Assembly (NCBI RefSeq): GCF_017498565.1
Contig: NZ_CP071794.1
Location: 1,178,001 to 1,242,000 of the forward strand
Source of the DNA: Parasphingorhabdus cellanae
Lineage (GTDB): Bacteria; Pseudomonadota; Alphaproteobacteria; Sphingomonadales; Sphingomonadaceae
Length of the DNA stretch: 64,000 nt
Direction: 5' to 3'
Position numbers and translations under genes: made by a program. The notes below the pieces were generated by a model. The model was not told the DNA's origin. It searched no databases and saw nothing but the letters and a program-made list of their open reading frames with translations. Shown one piece after another: positions 28,515 to 37,778 of the stretch; positions within the stretch are counted from its first letter, which is position 1, and each line of letters begins with the position of its first letter.

Positions 28515-28772
28515 TTATCCGGCCAAGAGCGCGTCCAATTTTCCAGCATCATTTAAAGATGCAAGATCATCAGAACCGCCAATATGGTGATCGTTGATAA
28601 ATATCTGCGGTACTGTTGTCCTTCCTCCAGCCCGTTGAATCATCTCCTCACGCTTAGGCCCACCCATAGTGATGTCGGTTTCCTCAAAAGCCGCACCCTT
28701 TTCTTTCAGCAATGCTTTTGCCCGAAAACAATATCCACAAGTGAATTTGGTGTAAATTTCAACTTTAGCCAT
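28515..28772 (-). CDS. grxC: Glutaredoxin 3
   Basis: 85 residues from ATG at 28772 (GGA eight bases upstream); four extra residues of the longer frame are ignored. Dithiol active site C12-G-Y-C15, TVPQIFINDHHIGGSDDL is the GrxC cis-proline and glutathione-binding region. Reduces disulfides and mixed glutathione disulfides. Middle of the comF-grxC-nitrilase-DUF1178 run. Confidence 0.96.
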   Translation of the reverse strand: MAKVEIYTKFTCGYCFRAKALLKEKGAAFEETDITMGGPKREEMIQRAGGRTTVPQIFINDHHIGGSDDLASLNDAGKLDALLAG

Positions 28773-28859
28773 TAAAAATTCCAATGTTACCCGGTTGCCT
28801 TGCAGATGGTCCCGATCAGATGATAAATCAACTCCGCTAGCTCAAGTTCCTCACTTTAG

Positions 28860-29600
28860 TCAGGCCTTATCGTAATCTGTCAAAACTCTCGCCCAACAGA
28901 AAACCAGTACTTTCGCGGCGCCAGATTTTTTCAGCAATTTGGCACATGCATTGGCTGTCGATCCTGTCGTATAGACGTCATCGACCAGAATGATTGTTTT
29001 TCCTGCGATACTGCCTACCATTTTTGGTGATATCCAAAATGCGCGATTGACGATGGTACGGCGTTTTTTCACGGACATCGACCGCAATGGCGGCGTGGCG
29101 TTTTTGCGGGTGAGAATGTCGCTGGTCATATCTAGACCGCTTTGTTTTGAAAGCGCCCGCCCAATCAGCACCGATTGATTATAACCGCGCGACCAAAGAC
29201 GCCAGCGATGCAAGGGCACGGGAACTATAAGAGCATCGGCCGGTACTTCATGCAGAAATCGAACCATATGTTGCCCGATTAGTTCGGCCAACCCAAGACG
29301 CGCTCCATATTTCAACCGCATGGGCAATAAACTGCTTTTATCGTCATAGGCCGCCACAGATCGCACGCCGTCATGCTCCGGTCGTTCTTTCAAACAAGAC
29401 GCGCACTGCGCATCCTTTCCTTGAGCAAAAGCAAATGGTTTGCCGCATGATGAGCACCAAGGCTCATCCAAGAAATCCAAATCTTGCCAGCACGACAAAC
29501 AAAACCGATTATCGGCCTCAACGGTGACGCCGCATATCGGGCAACGCGGCGGCAGTGCGAATTCAACGGCCGTTTTTAGTAGAGTCGACAAAAACCTCAT
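28860..29600 (-). CDS. ComF-family phosphoribosyltransferase-like protein
   Basis: 246 residues from ATG at 29600; the frame extends to 29720 but that part overlaps the divergent methyltransferase. Four Cys pairs at the N-terminus (C20/C23, C34/C37, C49/C52, C66/C69) form zinc knuckles; the C-terminal phosphoribosyltransferase fold has the PRPP loop IILVDDVYTTGST. ComF proteins are needed for DNA uptake in Haemophilus and Bacillus; their role in non-competent alphaproteobacteria is unclear. Confidence 0.93.
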   Translation of the reverse strand: MRFLSTLLKTAVEFALPPRCPICGVTVEADNRFCLSCWQDLDFLDEPWCSSCGKPFAFAQGKDAQCASCLKERPEHDGVRSVAAYDDKSSLLPMRLKYGARLGLAELIGQHMVRFLHEVPADALIVPVPLHRWRLWSRGYNQSVLIGRALSKQSGLDMTSDILTRKNATPPLRSMSVKKRRTIVNRAFWISPKMVGSIAGKTIILVDDVYTTGSTANACAKLLKKSGAAKVLVFCWARVLTDYDKA

Positions 29601-29640
29601 TAGCTCTTGTCGCCCGTTCTTCCGGAAGGCACAAGACCAT

Positions 29641-30510
29641 ATGGAAAATCCAGATGAACCCAAGGAGTTATTTGATCGCGCGCGCCGCCGCCGCTTTCGT
29701 GACCGTGCTTTTTTTCGCACCCGAGGGAATGATTTTATAGGTCAAATTATGTCCGAAGAAATATTGGGCAGGCTCTCTCTGATAAAGCGCGACTTTAAAA
29801 AATGCTTGGTGATTGGGCAGTCCGGGCATGCACTGCGGCTCGCATTAGAAGATGCCGACATTGAGACAATAGTTGCCGATTCCGGCTTTGCTTCAGTGGC
29901 CGCAGCACATGGCATTCAATGTGACGAAGATCGCTTGCCTTTTGCTGATCATAGCTTTGACCTTGTCATTAATATGGGAACGCTAGACAGTGTAAACGAT
30001 CTCCCCGGAGCTTTGGCATTAACCCGGCGGATTTTAAAACCAGACGGGCTGCTGCTGGCCGCATTCATCGGGGCAGAGAGCTTGACCACTCTGAAATCTC
30101 TGTTGATGCAAGCTGAAGGTGATCGTGTTGTGTCCCATGTACACCCCCAAATTGACATACGAACAGTCGGCGATCTTGTCTCCCGTGTTGGCTTGGCTTT
30201 ACCGGTTGTAGACAGCGATGGCTTTGATCTGCGCTACCGGGAATTTGACAAGCTGATCAAAGATGTCAGGGATATCGGCGGCGGTAATATACTAAATGAT
30301 AACATTCGCCCTCTCTCACGAACCGTTTATGAGCAGGCCAAGGCAATGTTTCAAAACCAAGCTGATGCAACGGGAAAGACAACCGAACATATGGAGCTAA
30401 TTTATCTATGCGGATGGGCCCCTCATCCTGAACAACCGGTTCCTGCGCGCCGTGGTAGTGGTCAGGTGTCGCTTAAAACAGCACTCAACAAACCGGCGAC
30501 CGATTCATAA
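29641..30510 (+). CDS. SAM-dependent methyltransferase, NDUFAF5/BioC-like
   Basis: 289 residues from ATG at 29641. The N-terminus has LFDRARRRRFRDRAF, then a class I methyltransferase fold: CLVIGQSGHA (motif I region, poor in glycine), LPFADHSFDLVINMGTLD (motif IV) and ILKPDGLLLAAFIG (motif V). The arrangement with the Arg-rich start resembles the NDUFAF5 branch, which hydroxylates an arginine of complex I, and BioC. Substrate not determinable. Divergent from comF with a 40-base gap; its end overlaps the convergent NUDIX gene by six bases. Confidence 0.88.
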   Translation: MENPDEPKELFDRARRRRFRDRAFFRTRGNDFIGQIMSEEILGRLSLIKRDFKKCLVIGQSGHALRLALEDADIETIVADSGFASVAAAHGIQCDEDRLPFADHSFDLVINMGTLDSVNDLPGALALTRRILKPDGLLLAAFIGAESLTTLKSLLMQAEGDRVVSHVHPQIDIRTVGDLVSRVGLALPVVDSDGFDLRYREFDKLIKDVRDIGGGNILNDNIRPLSRTVYEQAKAMFQNQADATGKTTEHMELIYLCGWAPHPEQPVPARRGSGQVSLKTALNKPATDS

Positions 30511-30915
30511 CGCCACCAACAACTGTTCAACCAGCGGCTGATCGGCAGGTGGCATATCCAGATGCTTCAATTCCTGAACAGGAAGCCACTGCATGGCTGC
30601 GGCTTCCAAATTTACAGCCTGACCTGTCCACTCATGGCACGTGTAGAGGAGGAGGAGGAGATGTTTGCTACCAAGGGGCTCGCTGGCAAATGCCACCGGG
30701 CTTAAAGCTTTCGTTTTAACGACCAGCCCCAGCTCTTCGTCAAGTTCACGAATAAGTGCATCTTCTGGAGTTTCACCAGCTTCTACCTTTCCGCCAGGAA
30801 ATTCCCACAGACCAGCCATTGGCTTTCCTTCCGGTCGCTGCTGAACCAGAATATTGTTCTTTTGATCAACCAGAGCAGCGGCGACCACAAACAGGTATGT
30901 CGGATTATTTTCCAC
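30505..30915 (-). CDS. MutT-like NUDIX hydrolase (8-oxo-dGTP diphosphatase type)
   Basis: 136 residues if started at GTG 30915; a TTG at 30975 would add 20 residues. Neither has a clear ribosome site, so the start is uncertain. NUDIX box GGKVEAGETPEDALIRELDEELG is complete (GX5EX7REUXEEXGU), and the N-terminal VAAALVDQKNNILVQQRPEG and LWEFPGG are MutT-like. It would hydrolyse oxidised nucleotides to protect replication fidelity. The comF/methyltransferase/mutT neighbourhood is common in alphaproteobacteria. Confidence 0.9.
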   Translation of the reverse strand: MENNPTYLFVVAAALVDQKNNILVQQRPEGKPMAGLWEFPGGKVEAGETPEDALIRELDEELGLVVKTKALSPVAFASEPLGSKHLLLLLYTCHEWTGQAVNLEAAAMQWLPVQELKHLDMPPADQPLVEQLLVAL

Positions 30916-31011
30916 TTTTTTTTGCGATGTAAGGATTTTGTTAATCCCTTTCTGTGAAAAAAGCCCTGTTCGCAACTTAGCAGAACCTTAGAAGTGTTGA
31001 AGGGGGATATA

Positions 31012-31182
31012 ATGAGTTTTTTTAAAAAGTTATATCGTTCTGAACAGGGGGCGACGGCAGTAGAATACGGTTTGATTTTGGCGCTCATCGCAATTGCTAC
31101 AATTGTAGCAATTAGCAATGTGGCAAATACAACCGGTAATATGTGGAATGACGTTGCCGATGAGGTTGTCACCAATTCCTAA
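31012..31182 (+). CDS. Flp/Fap-type pilin subunit, first of two
   Basis: 56 residues from ATG at 31012; AGGGGG lies five bases upstream. Short basic leader, then the type IVb prepilin cleavage/assembly motif EQGATAVEYGLILALIA and one hydrophobic helix. Flp pilins are processed by a TadV-type peptidase and assembled by the Tad machinery; no tad genes are in the window. 42% or more of the helix region matches the second pilin by eye, so the two are paralogues. Confidence 0.92.
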   Translation: MSFFKKLYRSEQGATAVEYGLILALIAIATIVAISNVANTTGNMWNDVADEVVTNS

Positions 31183-31296
31183 GCCGCCGTTGCACGTTAA
31201 ACATTCTTAAAGGTTTCTAGCATAGTGTGTTGAATATCGGCCCTGAATTTGGGTTTGATTGGGTAAGTGAAGTTTGTCAAATATAGGAGACCAGAC

Positions 31297-31461
31297 ATGA
31301 AACTCGTACGTAAAATGTTTAAGAACGAAGAAGGCGCGACCGCCATTGAATATGGTTTGATTGCTGCTTTGATTGCTGTTGCAGCTATTGTTGCAATGGG
31401 TCAGCTGGGTAACACACTCGGCAACACTTTCAACGAAGTGAATGACGAAATGGCTGGTTAA
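31297..31461 (+). CDS. Flp/Fap-type pilin subunit, second of two
   Basis: 54 residues from ATG at 31297 with AGGAGA six bases upstream. Leader MKLVRKMFKNEEG, then ATAIEYGLIAALIAVAAIV, the Flp signature and helix. Cleavage would follow the Gly of EEG. Follows the first pilin by 114 bases; a strong terminator comes 24 bases after the stop, so this is the end of the pilin unit. Confidence 0.94.
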   Translation: MKLVRKMFKNEEGATAIEYGLIAALIAVAAIVAMGQLGNTLGNTFNEVNDEMAG

Positions 31462-31485
31462 TCTTCGGATTAATCTAGAAATTTG

Positions 31486-31518
31486 GACGGCAGCCTGCAA
31501 AGGCTGCCGTCTTTTTTT
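31486..31518 (+). terminator. Rho-independent terminator of the pilin unit
   Basis: Perfect 11-bp stem GACGGCAGCCT / AGGCTGCCGTC with a GCAA tetraloop, then seven T. Confidence 0.97.
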
Positions 31519-31542
31519 GTGCCAATGACAATTGGCCGCAAA

Positions 31543-33054
31543 TCAATAGGTAACGATCTTTACCTTTTGGCCGACACGAAGACCGTCATTGGAACGCAAG
31601 CGATTTAAGACCAAGAACCGGTCCTTCGAATAGCTGGTATAAGCCATTTTGCGTGATAGACTATCGATTGTATCCCCACTTCTTACTGTTACCACATCAA
31701 TTTTGCGTGGTTTGATGGCAGCAGCTTCAGCTGATGTCAGTCGTTTGACGCTGTCATACATCGGCGTAAAGACTGAGGCACGGCCAGCTGGTGCCAAAGT
31801 TGCAAAATGAAAAGCGCTGGATTTTGAAAATTCATAGGCAAATATTGTCACATCGATCTGACCGCTTTTGCCATTTACCCGTCCAATTGCATAAGATGCA
31901 GGTAAACCATTGACAGTTGTTCGCTGAATATCTCCATAGGAAATAGCCTGGCCCTGCCCCGACAGCTGCCGAAAAGCAGAATCAATATAGCTTGCCATAT
32001 TGCCGTTATAAGCTGCCGTGGTAAACTGCCCTTGTCCCGCAGAACCGCTTATTGTGACCGCTCGAGCACCATTTTGCATTTTGAAGCCATTGGGTACCGC
32101 AAATTTCAATCGCAAGTCAGGATGCAGAAAGTCATTACCTTGAATAACGCCTTGCTTCGGATCATCCCCATACATGACGCCATCTACGTTGGCCAAAAAC
32201 GCATCGCGATTGCGCTTTCCACTTGAAACGCCCAATTTTTGAGCATTTCTTGCAGCACGTGAGACACGCTGCGCAGGATCAGGGTGGGTGCTGGCCCATT
32301 CCGGTACCGAGCGAGCATCTCGGCCAGCGGCACGCGCATCAATAGCCGATTGTGCAGCCAGTGACTCCAGCATTGTCGACAAAGCCTGGGGATCATAACC
32401 AGCAGATGCGAGATATCGGATGCCGAGGTCGTCGGCCTCATATTCCTGTTTCCTAGAATATCTTAGGGTAAGCAGCTGACTGCCAGTTCCGAAGACTTCT
32501 TGCCCCAGCTTACCCAACGCAGAGTCACCCAATAAAATGGCGGCTCCGATTTGGCCCAAAGCGCCCAAAATACTGTTCCGTTGCGCAGCTTTCTGGCGCT
32601 TCTGGCCATGACGAGCAGCAACATGACCCACTTCGTGACCAAGAACGCCGGCCATTTCAGCTTCGTCATTCATCAATGCCATAAGTTGACGAGTAAGATA
32701 AACATATCCGCCGGGAATCGCGAAAGCGTTGTTCACCGGACTGTTGAGCAAGGTAACGGTAAAGTCGCTACGAGCATCGCCCAGTCCAGATTGCACGGCA
32801 ATATCCTGACCGACGCGAACGACATAAGCGGTTTGAGGGCCGGAATAAATGCCTCCAAATTCCTGTAATAGTTGCGGATGTGCCTCTGAACCTTTTTTCT
32901 TGTCTTCGGCTGAAATCGATCTTGCTGGTCCCCCTTGCGCGGAGGCCCCGTTGCTGGCGGACTCAACCGACCCCGCATCAGCACCAGTACCACCGCAAGC
33001 TGTCAATGACAGTATCGCAACGGTAGACAGAATTGTTTTGCTATTCATTTTCAT
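31543..33054 (-). CDS. M48-family metallopeptidase with C-terminal LysM, lipoprotein
   Basis: 503 residues from ATG at 33054 (GGAGGAGAG just upstream). Lipobox LSLTAC gives Cys20, so it should be lipid-anchored in the periplasm. Zinc site H140-E-V-G-H144 with the third ligand likely in KQEYEADDLG. The C-terminal 50 residues (VRSGDTIDSLSRKM, VGQKVKIVTY) form a LysM domain that binds peptidoglycan. This BepA/LoiP-like layout suggests quality control of outer-membrane or envelope proteins (inference). Convergent with the pilin unit. Confidence 0.94.
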   Translation of the reverse strand: MKMNSKTILSTVAILSLTACGGTGADAGSVESASNGASAQGGPARSISAEDKKKGSEAHPQLLQEFGGIYSGPQTAYVVRVGQDIAVQSGLGDARSDFTVTLLNSPVNNAFAIPGGYVYLTRQLMALMNDEAEMAGVLGHEVGHVAARHGQKRQKAAQRNSILGALGQIGAAILLGDSALGKLGQEVFGTGSQLLTLRYSRKQEYEADDLGIRYLASAGYDPQALSTMLESLAAQSAIDARAAGRDARSVPEWASTHPDPAQRVSRAARNAQKLGVSSGKRNRDAFLANVDGVMYGDDPKQGVIQGNDFLHPDLRLKFAVPNGFKMQNGARAVTISGSAGQGQFTTAAYNGNMASYIDSAFRQLSGQGQAISYGDIQRTTVNGLPASYAIGRVNGKSGQIDVTIFAYEFSKSSAFHFATLAPAGRASVFTPMYDSVKRLTSAEAAAIKPRKIDVVTVRSGDTIDSLSRKMAYTSYSKDRFLVLNRLRSNDGLRVGQKVKIVTY

Positions 33055-33178
33055 CGGACTCTCCTCCTGCATGTTATATATCACACCGCCATCTAGCGGA
33101 AGGGCAGCCCGTGTAAAACCGCGTCACCACGACGGAACGAATGCACCAACAGTGATTTTCAATATAACCGTTGCAGGT

Positions 33179-34126
33179 TCAAAGGGTTCCGATTTTCAGA
33201 AATTTTTCGCGGCGCATCGCTCTCAACTCTCTGCGGTCCAGAGCAGTTAAGTCCTCGATTTCTTCGGCTATGGCCTTTCCCAAATTGGCGATACACAAAC
33301 CAGTGTCCCGGTGCGCGCCGCCGATCGGCTCTTTTACTATCCGATCAATAACACCCAGTTTTTTCAGGTTTTGCGCAGTAATTTTCATCGCATCTGCCGC
33401 GATGTCAGCCTTGTCGCCGGTGCGCCATAAGATCGACGCGCAGCCTTCTGGCGAAATGACCGAATAAACCGCATGTTCCAACATCAATACGCGTTCTGCC
33501 GCAGCCAGTGCTACTGCGCCGCCGGAACCGCCTTCGCCGACAATAACAGCAACCATTGGTACACCCAATGACAGGCATTTTTCTGTCGAACGTGCGATGG
33601 CTTCGGCTTGCCCGCGTTCTTCTGCTGAAACGCCGGGAAATGCACCTGATGTGTCGACCAAAGTCACAACCGGCAAAGAAAACCGATCCGCTATATCCAT
33701 CAGTCTTATAGCTTTTCGATACCCTTCCGGTTTTCCCATGCCAAAATTGTGACGCAATCGACTTTCAGTATCGTCGCCCTTTTCATGACCAATAACGATC
33801 AAACGTTGGCCACCCATTTTCGCAAAACCGCCGAGAATTGCCTGATCATCGCCAAAATTGCGGTCGCCACCAAGTGGAATGAATTCGTCAAATAAACCAG
33901 CGACAAAATCCTTAAAATGCGGACGCTCTGGATGGCGAGCCACCTGTGTCTTTTGCCAGGGCGTCAAGTTCGAATATGTATCGCGAAGCATTTTTGCTGA
34001 TTTGGTCTGCAGTTTCGTGATTTCGGACTCGATGTCGAGAGAACCCTCATCCGCTGTCTCACGAAGTTCAATGATCCGCGATTCAAGTGCTGCAATGGGT
34101 TTTTCAAAATCAAGAAAAGATGTCAT
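33179..34126 (-). CDS. accA: Acetyl-CoA carboxylase carboxyltransferase subunit alpha
   Basis: 315 residues, typical length. N-terminal [40 protein letters not shown], and the crotonase-like core [17 protein letters not shown] and [15 protein letters not shown] are diagnostic. With AccD it transfers carboxyl from carboxybiotin to acetyl-CoA to make malonyl-CoA for fatty acid synthesis. It follows the Xer recombinase gene by 31 bases in the same direction. Confidence 0.97.
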   Translation of the reverse strand: MTSFLDFEKPIAALESRIIELRETADEGSLDIESEITKLQTKSAKMLRDTYSNLTPWQKTQVARHPERPHFKDFVAGLFDEFIPLGGDRNFGDDQAILGGFAKMGGQRLIVIGHEKGDDTESRLRHNFGMGKPEGYRKAIRLMDIADRFSLPVVTLVDTSGAFPGVSAEERGQAEAIARSTEKCLSLGVPMVAVIVGEGGSGGAVALAAAERVLMLEHAVYSVISPEGCASILWRTGDKADIAADAMKITAQNLKKLGVIDRIVKEPIGGAHRDTGLCIANLGKAIAEEIEDLTALDRRELRAMRREKFLKIGTL

Positions 34127-34157
34127 CTTATTCGGTTAGAACCGCTAGACAAAAACG

Positions 34158-35057
34158 TCAACGCGAGAGATCATGACGACCGAGAGGGTGCCGGCTGTTT
34201 ACAAGCTCGACTAGGCGAGCGCTGTCCACATGTGTGTATATCTGAGTTGTACTGATATCGCTGTGGCCCAACAACGTTTGCAATGCCCGAAGATCAGCGC
34301 CCCCTTCCAATAAATGCGTGGCGAACGCATGGCGCAGAACATGGGGACTTAGCTTCGTTGGATTAATGTCTGATTTGACTGCGAGATCCTTGATAATCTG
34401 AAACAATCTTATCCGGCTGAGATGACCTGCCCGTGATGGGAACAGATATTTTTCATCTGGCTCGACATATGCAGTCCATCTCTTGACGGCGTGGCGCGCA
34501 CGATCAGAAATCGGAACCAGTCGTTCCTTTCCGCCTTTGCCGTTGATGATCAAGAATGGGCGATCCGCCATCGCAGATTTACGCGGTAACGATACTAGTT
34601 CACTGGCCCTGAGACCGGAACCATATAGCAGTTCGACAAGAGCCGCCAGCCGCACATCTTTTGGTAGAACCTTAGCGGATTCCAACGCGGATTCGATCGT
34701 CTCGAAAAGTCTCGCAATTTCTTCATGAGACAAAATTTTTGGCAGCGAACGCTGTCCTGCGGGGCGCGGAAGTCCATTGGAGGGATCGTCCTGACGGAAA
34801 CCTTCCTCGACCAGAAAACCAAAAAACCGGCGCAAAGACGAAGACTTGCGGGAAACGCTATTATTTTTCAAATCACTCCAAGCGCTGATAATATCCTGCA
34901 ATCCGTCTCGATCTACGTCCCAAAGCGAACCCCTTTTTATACCTGATGCTTGTTCAAGATCGGATCGATAGGCTGACAATGTATTGGGAGAAGCGCCACT
35001 TTCTGCCGCCATCATCTCTAGGAAACGTTCAATATAGGCGGGGTCACTACTCGTCAT
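34158..35057 (-). CDS. xerD: Tyrosine recombinase, XerC/XerD type
   Basis: 299 residues, the usual Xer length. Catalytic residues visible: R150 (GSGLRASE), H239 and R242 (SPHVLRHAFATHLLEGG), H265 (LLGHSDISTTQIYTHV) and nucleophile Y274. Xer recombinases resolve chromosome dimers at dif together with FtsK. The position beside accA/aroK fits the housekeeping XerD of alphaproteobacteria rather than an integrase, but XerC versus XerD is uncertain. Confidence 0.88.
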   Translation of the reverse strand: MTSSDPAYIERFLEMMAAESGASPNTLSAYRSDLEQASGIKRGSLWDVDRDGLQDIISAWSDLKNNSVSRKSSSLRRFFGFLVEEGFRQDDPSNGLPRPAGQRSLPKILSHEEIARLFETIESALESAKVLPKDVRLAALVELLYGSGLRASELVSLPRKSAMADRPFLIINGKGGKERLVPISDRARHAVKRWTAYVEPDEKYLFPSRAGHLSRIRLFQIIKDLAVKSDINPTKLSPHVLRHAFATHLLEGGADLRALQTLLGHSDISTTQIYTHVDSARLVELVNSRHPLGRHDLSR

Positions 35058-35114
35058 ATTTCAAAGATAGCGATGGCCATACACAATGGGAAGTCCAGCG
35101 TGATCGAGTGATTG

Positions 35115-36971
35115 TTATATCCGTGTCAAAGCTTCGGCAGCGATCATCCGGGCTTCCGGTTCCATGCCTACCTGTTTCAACGAGCGGGTGATGTAAAACA
35201 AATGGAGGGGCGACATCGCGTTCCAGCCTCGTCCTTGCATACCAACGGCCGTTAACAGAGCGACGGTGCCAGCTTGCCCGCGCCGCGCTGCGGACTGGAT
35301 CGCTCTGGTCCACTTAGTGCTACCGTCGAGATCAAATTCTAGATCGTTGGCAAGACTCTCGATCGTTGCGGAATCTGCACGACCCAGTCCTGCAACCGAA
35401 GCCAGCAAGAATTTACTCCTCAACTGGTCAGCGCTTTCATCATTATCTGCAAATTCGTCAAGCGCAGCACTGTCGATTGTAACGGCTGGCTCTGGTGCCC
35501 CTACGGCCAGCAAAGCCCAACCATTGCTACCAGATGCAACCTGCGTGGACCAACGTGCGGCATTCCTGTCCAGGCCGGCCGACAGCATTGATGCAATCAA
35601 GTCTGCACTACCGTCATCCACATTTGCCGATGCTGGGATTCTAGCGGCCGCGCGTGCGGTCAATATTTTAGCCGAATAGGAGGTCAATGCTCCATTTGAA
35701 CGCGTCCACAAGGTACGCATCGCCTCAAGCCGTCCGATCGCAGTCGGATTTGTATATGCTTGCCTTAGAGTTGAGGCCCGTGCCTTTAAATCATCACTCG
35801 CTTCTGGGTCATCGTAGGTCGCGGCATATAGATCAACCATCGCCCTATTCGACAAAGTTCCGATTGCCGCCGCTGTATCTGAAGCCGTCATCCTCGAATC
35901 GCGCGAGAGCATCGGTGCCCGCGCCCGCCAACCCTGAACATGCCGACCGGCTTGCTCATATAGTCGGTCCGGCGGCTCAACGCCGGTGGCAGCACCTAAG
36001 CCGAAGCGCCAGTTATTAAAAAACTCAATGTCGTCCCACTTAATGGTAACCGCACGGCGGCCCTGAAAACCAGCGCCCACCGTTTTTTCAGCGAGCAGAT
36101 AGTCGATACCAGTTGCGACTTTTTTCCGTTGCGCTTCGTTTAAAAGCGCCGATGCACGGCTTTGTTCACCGGAAAAAGAAGCGCAAATGGGGCGAAACAT
36201 GATCCAAGTCGGCGCATCGCTGACATTGGCTCCGCCCTGAATATAGGGGCAGATTCCCGCCGGGTCAGCGGTTGCCAAATGCGCTTGCATGGCGACTTCA
36301 TATAATCGCGGCGTAAAATTCCCGCCATCAACCTTTAGCACGAGTGAACGAGCAGCATCCGCTTCACCCATTAGCAAGAGTCGCCATGCACGCTCGGCAA
36401 CCCAGTCCGCTGGATTTACATTTTCCGGACTGTTCACTTTGCTCAACAGGGTCCGGCGAAGCAAAATGGACGCCCAGCGAGATATTATCGGTCCGTTCAG
36501 ATTTTCGATAAGATTGGTCAGATATTGACCGCCTTCTTCCCCAAAACCATCCGGTGCAATGCCGCCTGCCTCCTCAGTCAATACACCAATTTGCGCCAGC
36601 GAGCGGCGGGCACTTGTCGGCAGATAATATTGCGGTTGCAGAGCATCATCGAGTTCGCTCAAATCACTATTTTCATCTAAGTCCAAAATAGATGAAGGCG
36701 AACCGCTAGCAACACCTGTCACAGAATCAGGGTCACTAACAACAGGACCGATAGCAGGAGCGGGTGTTGGACGGCTGTTAACCGGGCCAGGTGCCGGTGT
36801 TGGAGCTGGTGTTGGGGCCGGGCTAGGCGCTGGTGTCGGCGCGGGTTGAGGGTCTCCGAAACCAGGCGGCAACAGAGACTCTGGCGAGCTTTGGCCCAAA
36901 ACGGGCAAGGACAGTGCCAGAGCGGCAACACCAGCTGTGGCGAGAGAAATATGTTTCAAGTGAGAGCGCAT
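35115..36971 (-). CDS. Secreted proline-rich hypothetical protein
   Basis: 618 residues. Signal peptide at about 1-26 (HISLATAGVAALALSLPVLG), then a low-complexity linker of about 30-85 rich in Pro-Ala-Thr with repeated PAPTP units, then about 500 residues of mostly helical, alanine-rich sequence without a family I recognise. It reads like stacked helical repeats (TPR-like spacing), but no clear consensus. It lies between the Xer gene and aroK on the opposite strand, three bases after a 44-residue membrane peptide gene, so the two are likely coupled. Function unknown; presumably periplasmic. Confidence 0.8.
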   Translation of the reverse strand: MRSHLKHISLATAGVAALALSLPVLGQSSPESLLPPGFGDPQPAPTPAPSPAPTPAPTPAPGPVNSRPTPAPAIGPVVSDPDSVTGVASGSPSSILDLDENSDLSELDDALQPQYYLPTSARRSLAQIGVLTEEAGGIAPDGFGEEGGQYLTNLIENLNGPIISRWASILLRRTLLSKVNSPENVNPADWVAERAWRLLLMGEADAARSLVLKVDGGNFTPRLYEVAMQAHLATADPAGICPYIQGGANVSDAPTWIMFRPICASFSGEQSRASALLNEAQRKKVATGIDYLLAEKTVGAGFQGRRAVTIKWDDIEFFNNWRFGLGAATGVEPPDRLYEQAGRHVQGWRARAPMLSRDSRMTASDTAAAIGTLSNRAMVDLYAATYDDPEASDDLKARASTLRQAYTNPTAIGRLEAMRTLWTRSNGALTSYSAKILTARAAARIPASANVDDGSADLIASMLSAGLDRNAARWSTQVASGSNGWALLAVGAPEPAVTIDSAALDEFADNDESADQLRSKFLLASVAGLGRADSATIESLANDLEFDLDGSTKWTRAIQSAARRGQAGTVALLTAVGMQGRGWNAMSPLHLFYITRSLKQVGMEPEARMIAAEALTRI

Positions 36972-36974
36972 GAC

Positions 36975-37109
36975 TTAGTTCGGCTCTTCTAAAACAACAG
37001 GCTTTTCAAAAGGTTTCAGGTCCTGCTCCACATCCATGGAAGCCAAGAAAAACATCGCGCCAATGACGACAATCAGAAAGACAATCAGAAAAACCAAGTT
37101 CCGCGGCAT
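36975..37109 (-). CDS. 44-residue single-helix membrane peptide
   Basis: 45 codons including stop, ATG at 37109. Product begins MPRNLVFLIVFLIVVIGAMF, one transmembrane helix after a basic end, then an acidic soluble tail (MDVEQDLKPFEKPVVLEEPN). Its stop is three bases before the start of the secreted proline-rich protein. No strong ribosome site is seen. The size is below usual gene-calling cutoffs; the hydrophobic helix with positive-inside residues argues for a real product. Confidence 0.65.
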   Translation of the reverse strand: MPRNLVFLIVFLIVVIGAMFFLASMDVEQDLKPFEKPVVLEEPN

Positions 37110-37202
37110 CTTTGTTCTACTAACTCTCTTTTTACCAAATTTACAACTGCAAGCGCATTGGGTTTTGCACTCGTTCGCTTCCTATGTATAGCCTTTGCCT
37201 CA

Positions 37203-37778
37203 ATGGACAAAAACATGAAAGACCCTTTTGACCGATCCACCGAAGAATCCGGTGGGGAGTGTGGTATATTAATCGACAAACCACTGGTTTTGATCGGTTT
37301 AATGGGCGTCGGCAAGACAACTGTCGGGCGTCGGCTTGCGAAAAGGCTGAATTTGCCCTTTATTGATGCCGACGAGGAAATTGAAAAAGCAGCCGATCTC
37401 AAGATCGCCGAAATTTTTGACCGATTTGGCGAGGACTATTTTCGCGATGGAGAGCGGCGAGTCATCGCGCGCCTTATCGACGATGGTCGGCAGATAATAG
37501 CCACGGGCGGCGGCGCGTTTATGAACGAAGAAACGAGAAAGCTTATATTGTCCAAAGCAACGGCAATATGGCTCGATGCGGATATTGATATTCTAGTCAG
37601 TCGCGTGGCCCGGCGCGATACACGACCTTTACTCAAAAATGGCGATCCAGAAACGATCCTGCGCGATCTCGCCGCCAAGAGAAATCCCGTATATGCGTTG
37701 GCCCACCTCCATGTCACCGGTAATGATGCCCCGCATGAATTGACCGTCGACAACATCGTGAAAGCCCTGCGCAAATGA
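37203..37778 (+). CDS. aroK: Shikimate kinase
   Basis: 191 residues from ATG at 37203 (37215 is the alternative). P-loop GLMGVGKTTVGRRLAKR, shikimate-binding DADEEIE and GGGAFM, and an RPLL lid motif. Phosphorylates shikimate with ATP, fifth step of the shikimate pathway. The start of aroB overlaps its stop by four bases, giving the classical aroK-aroB operon. Confidence 0.97.
   Translation: MDKNMKDPFDRSTEESGGECGILIDKPLVLIGLMGVGKTTVGRRLAKRLNLPFIDADEEIEKAADLKIAEIFDRFGEDYFRDGERRVIARLIDDGRQIIATGGGAFMNEETRKLILSKATAIWLDADIDILVSRVARRDTRPLLKNGDPETILRDLAAKRNPVYALAHLHVTGNDAPHELTVDNIVKALRK

Noticed and set aside
34158..35057. Tyrosine recombinase as sign of an integrated element
   Set aside because: Length and core-genome setting fit housekeeping Xer; no attachment site, repeats or phage genes nearby.
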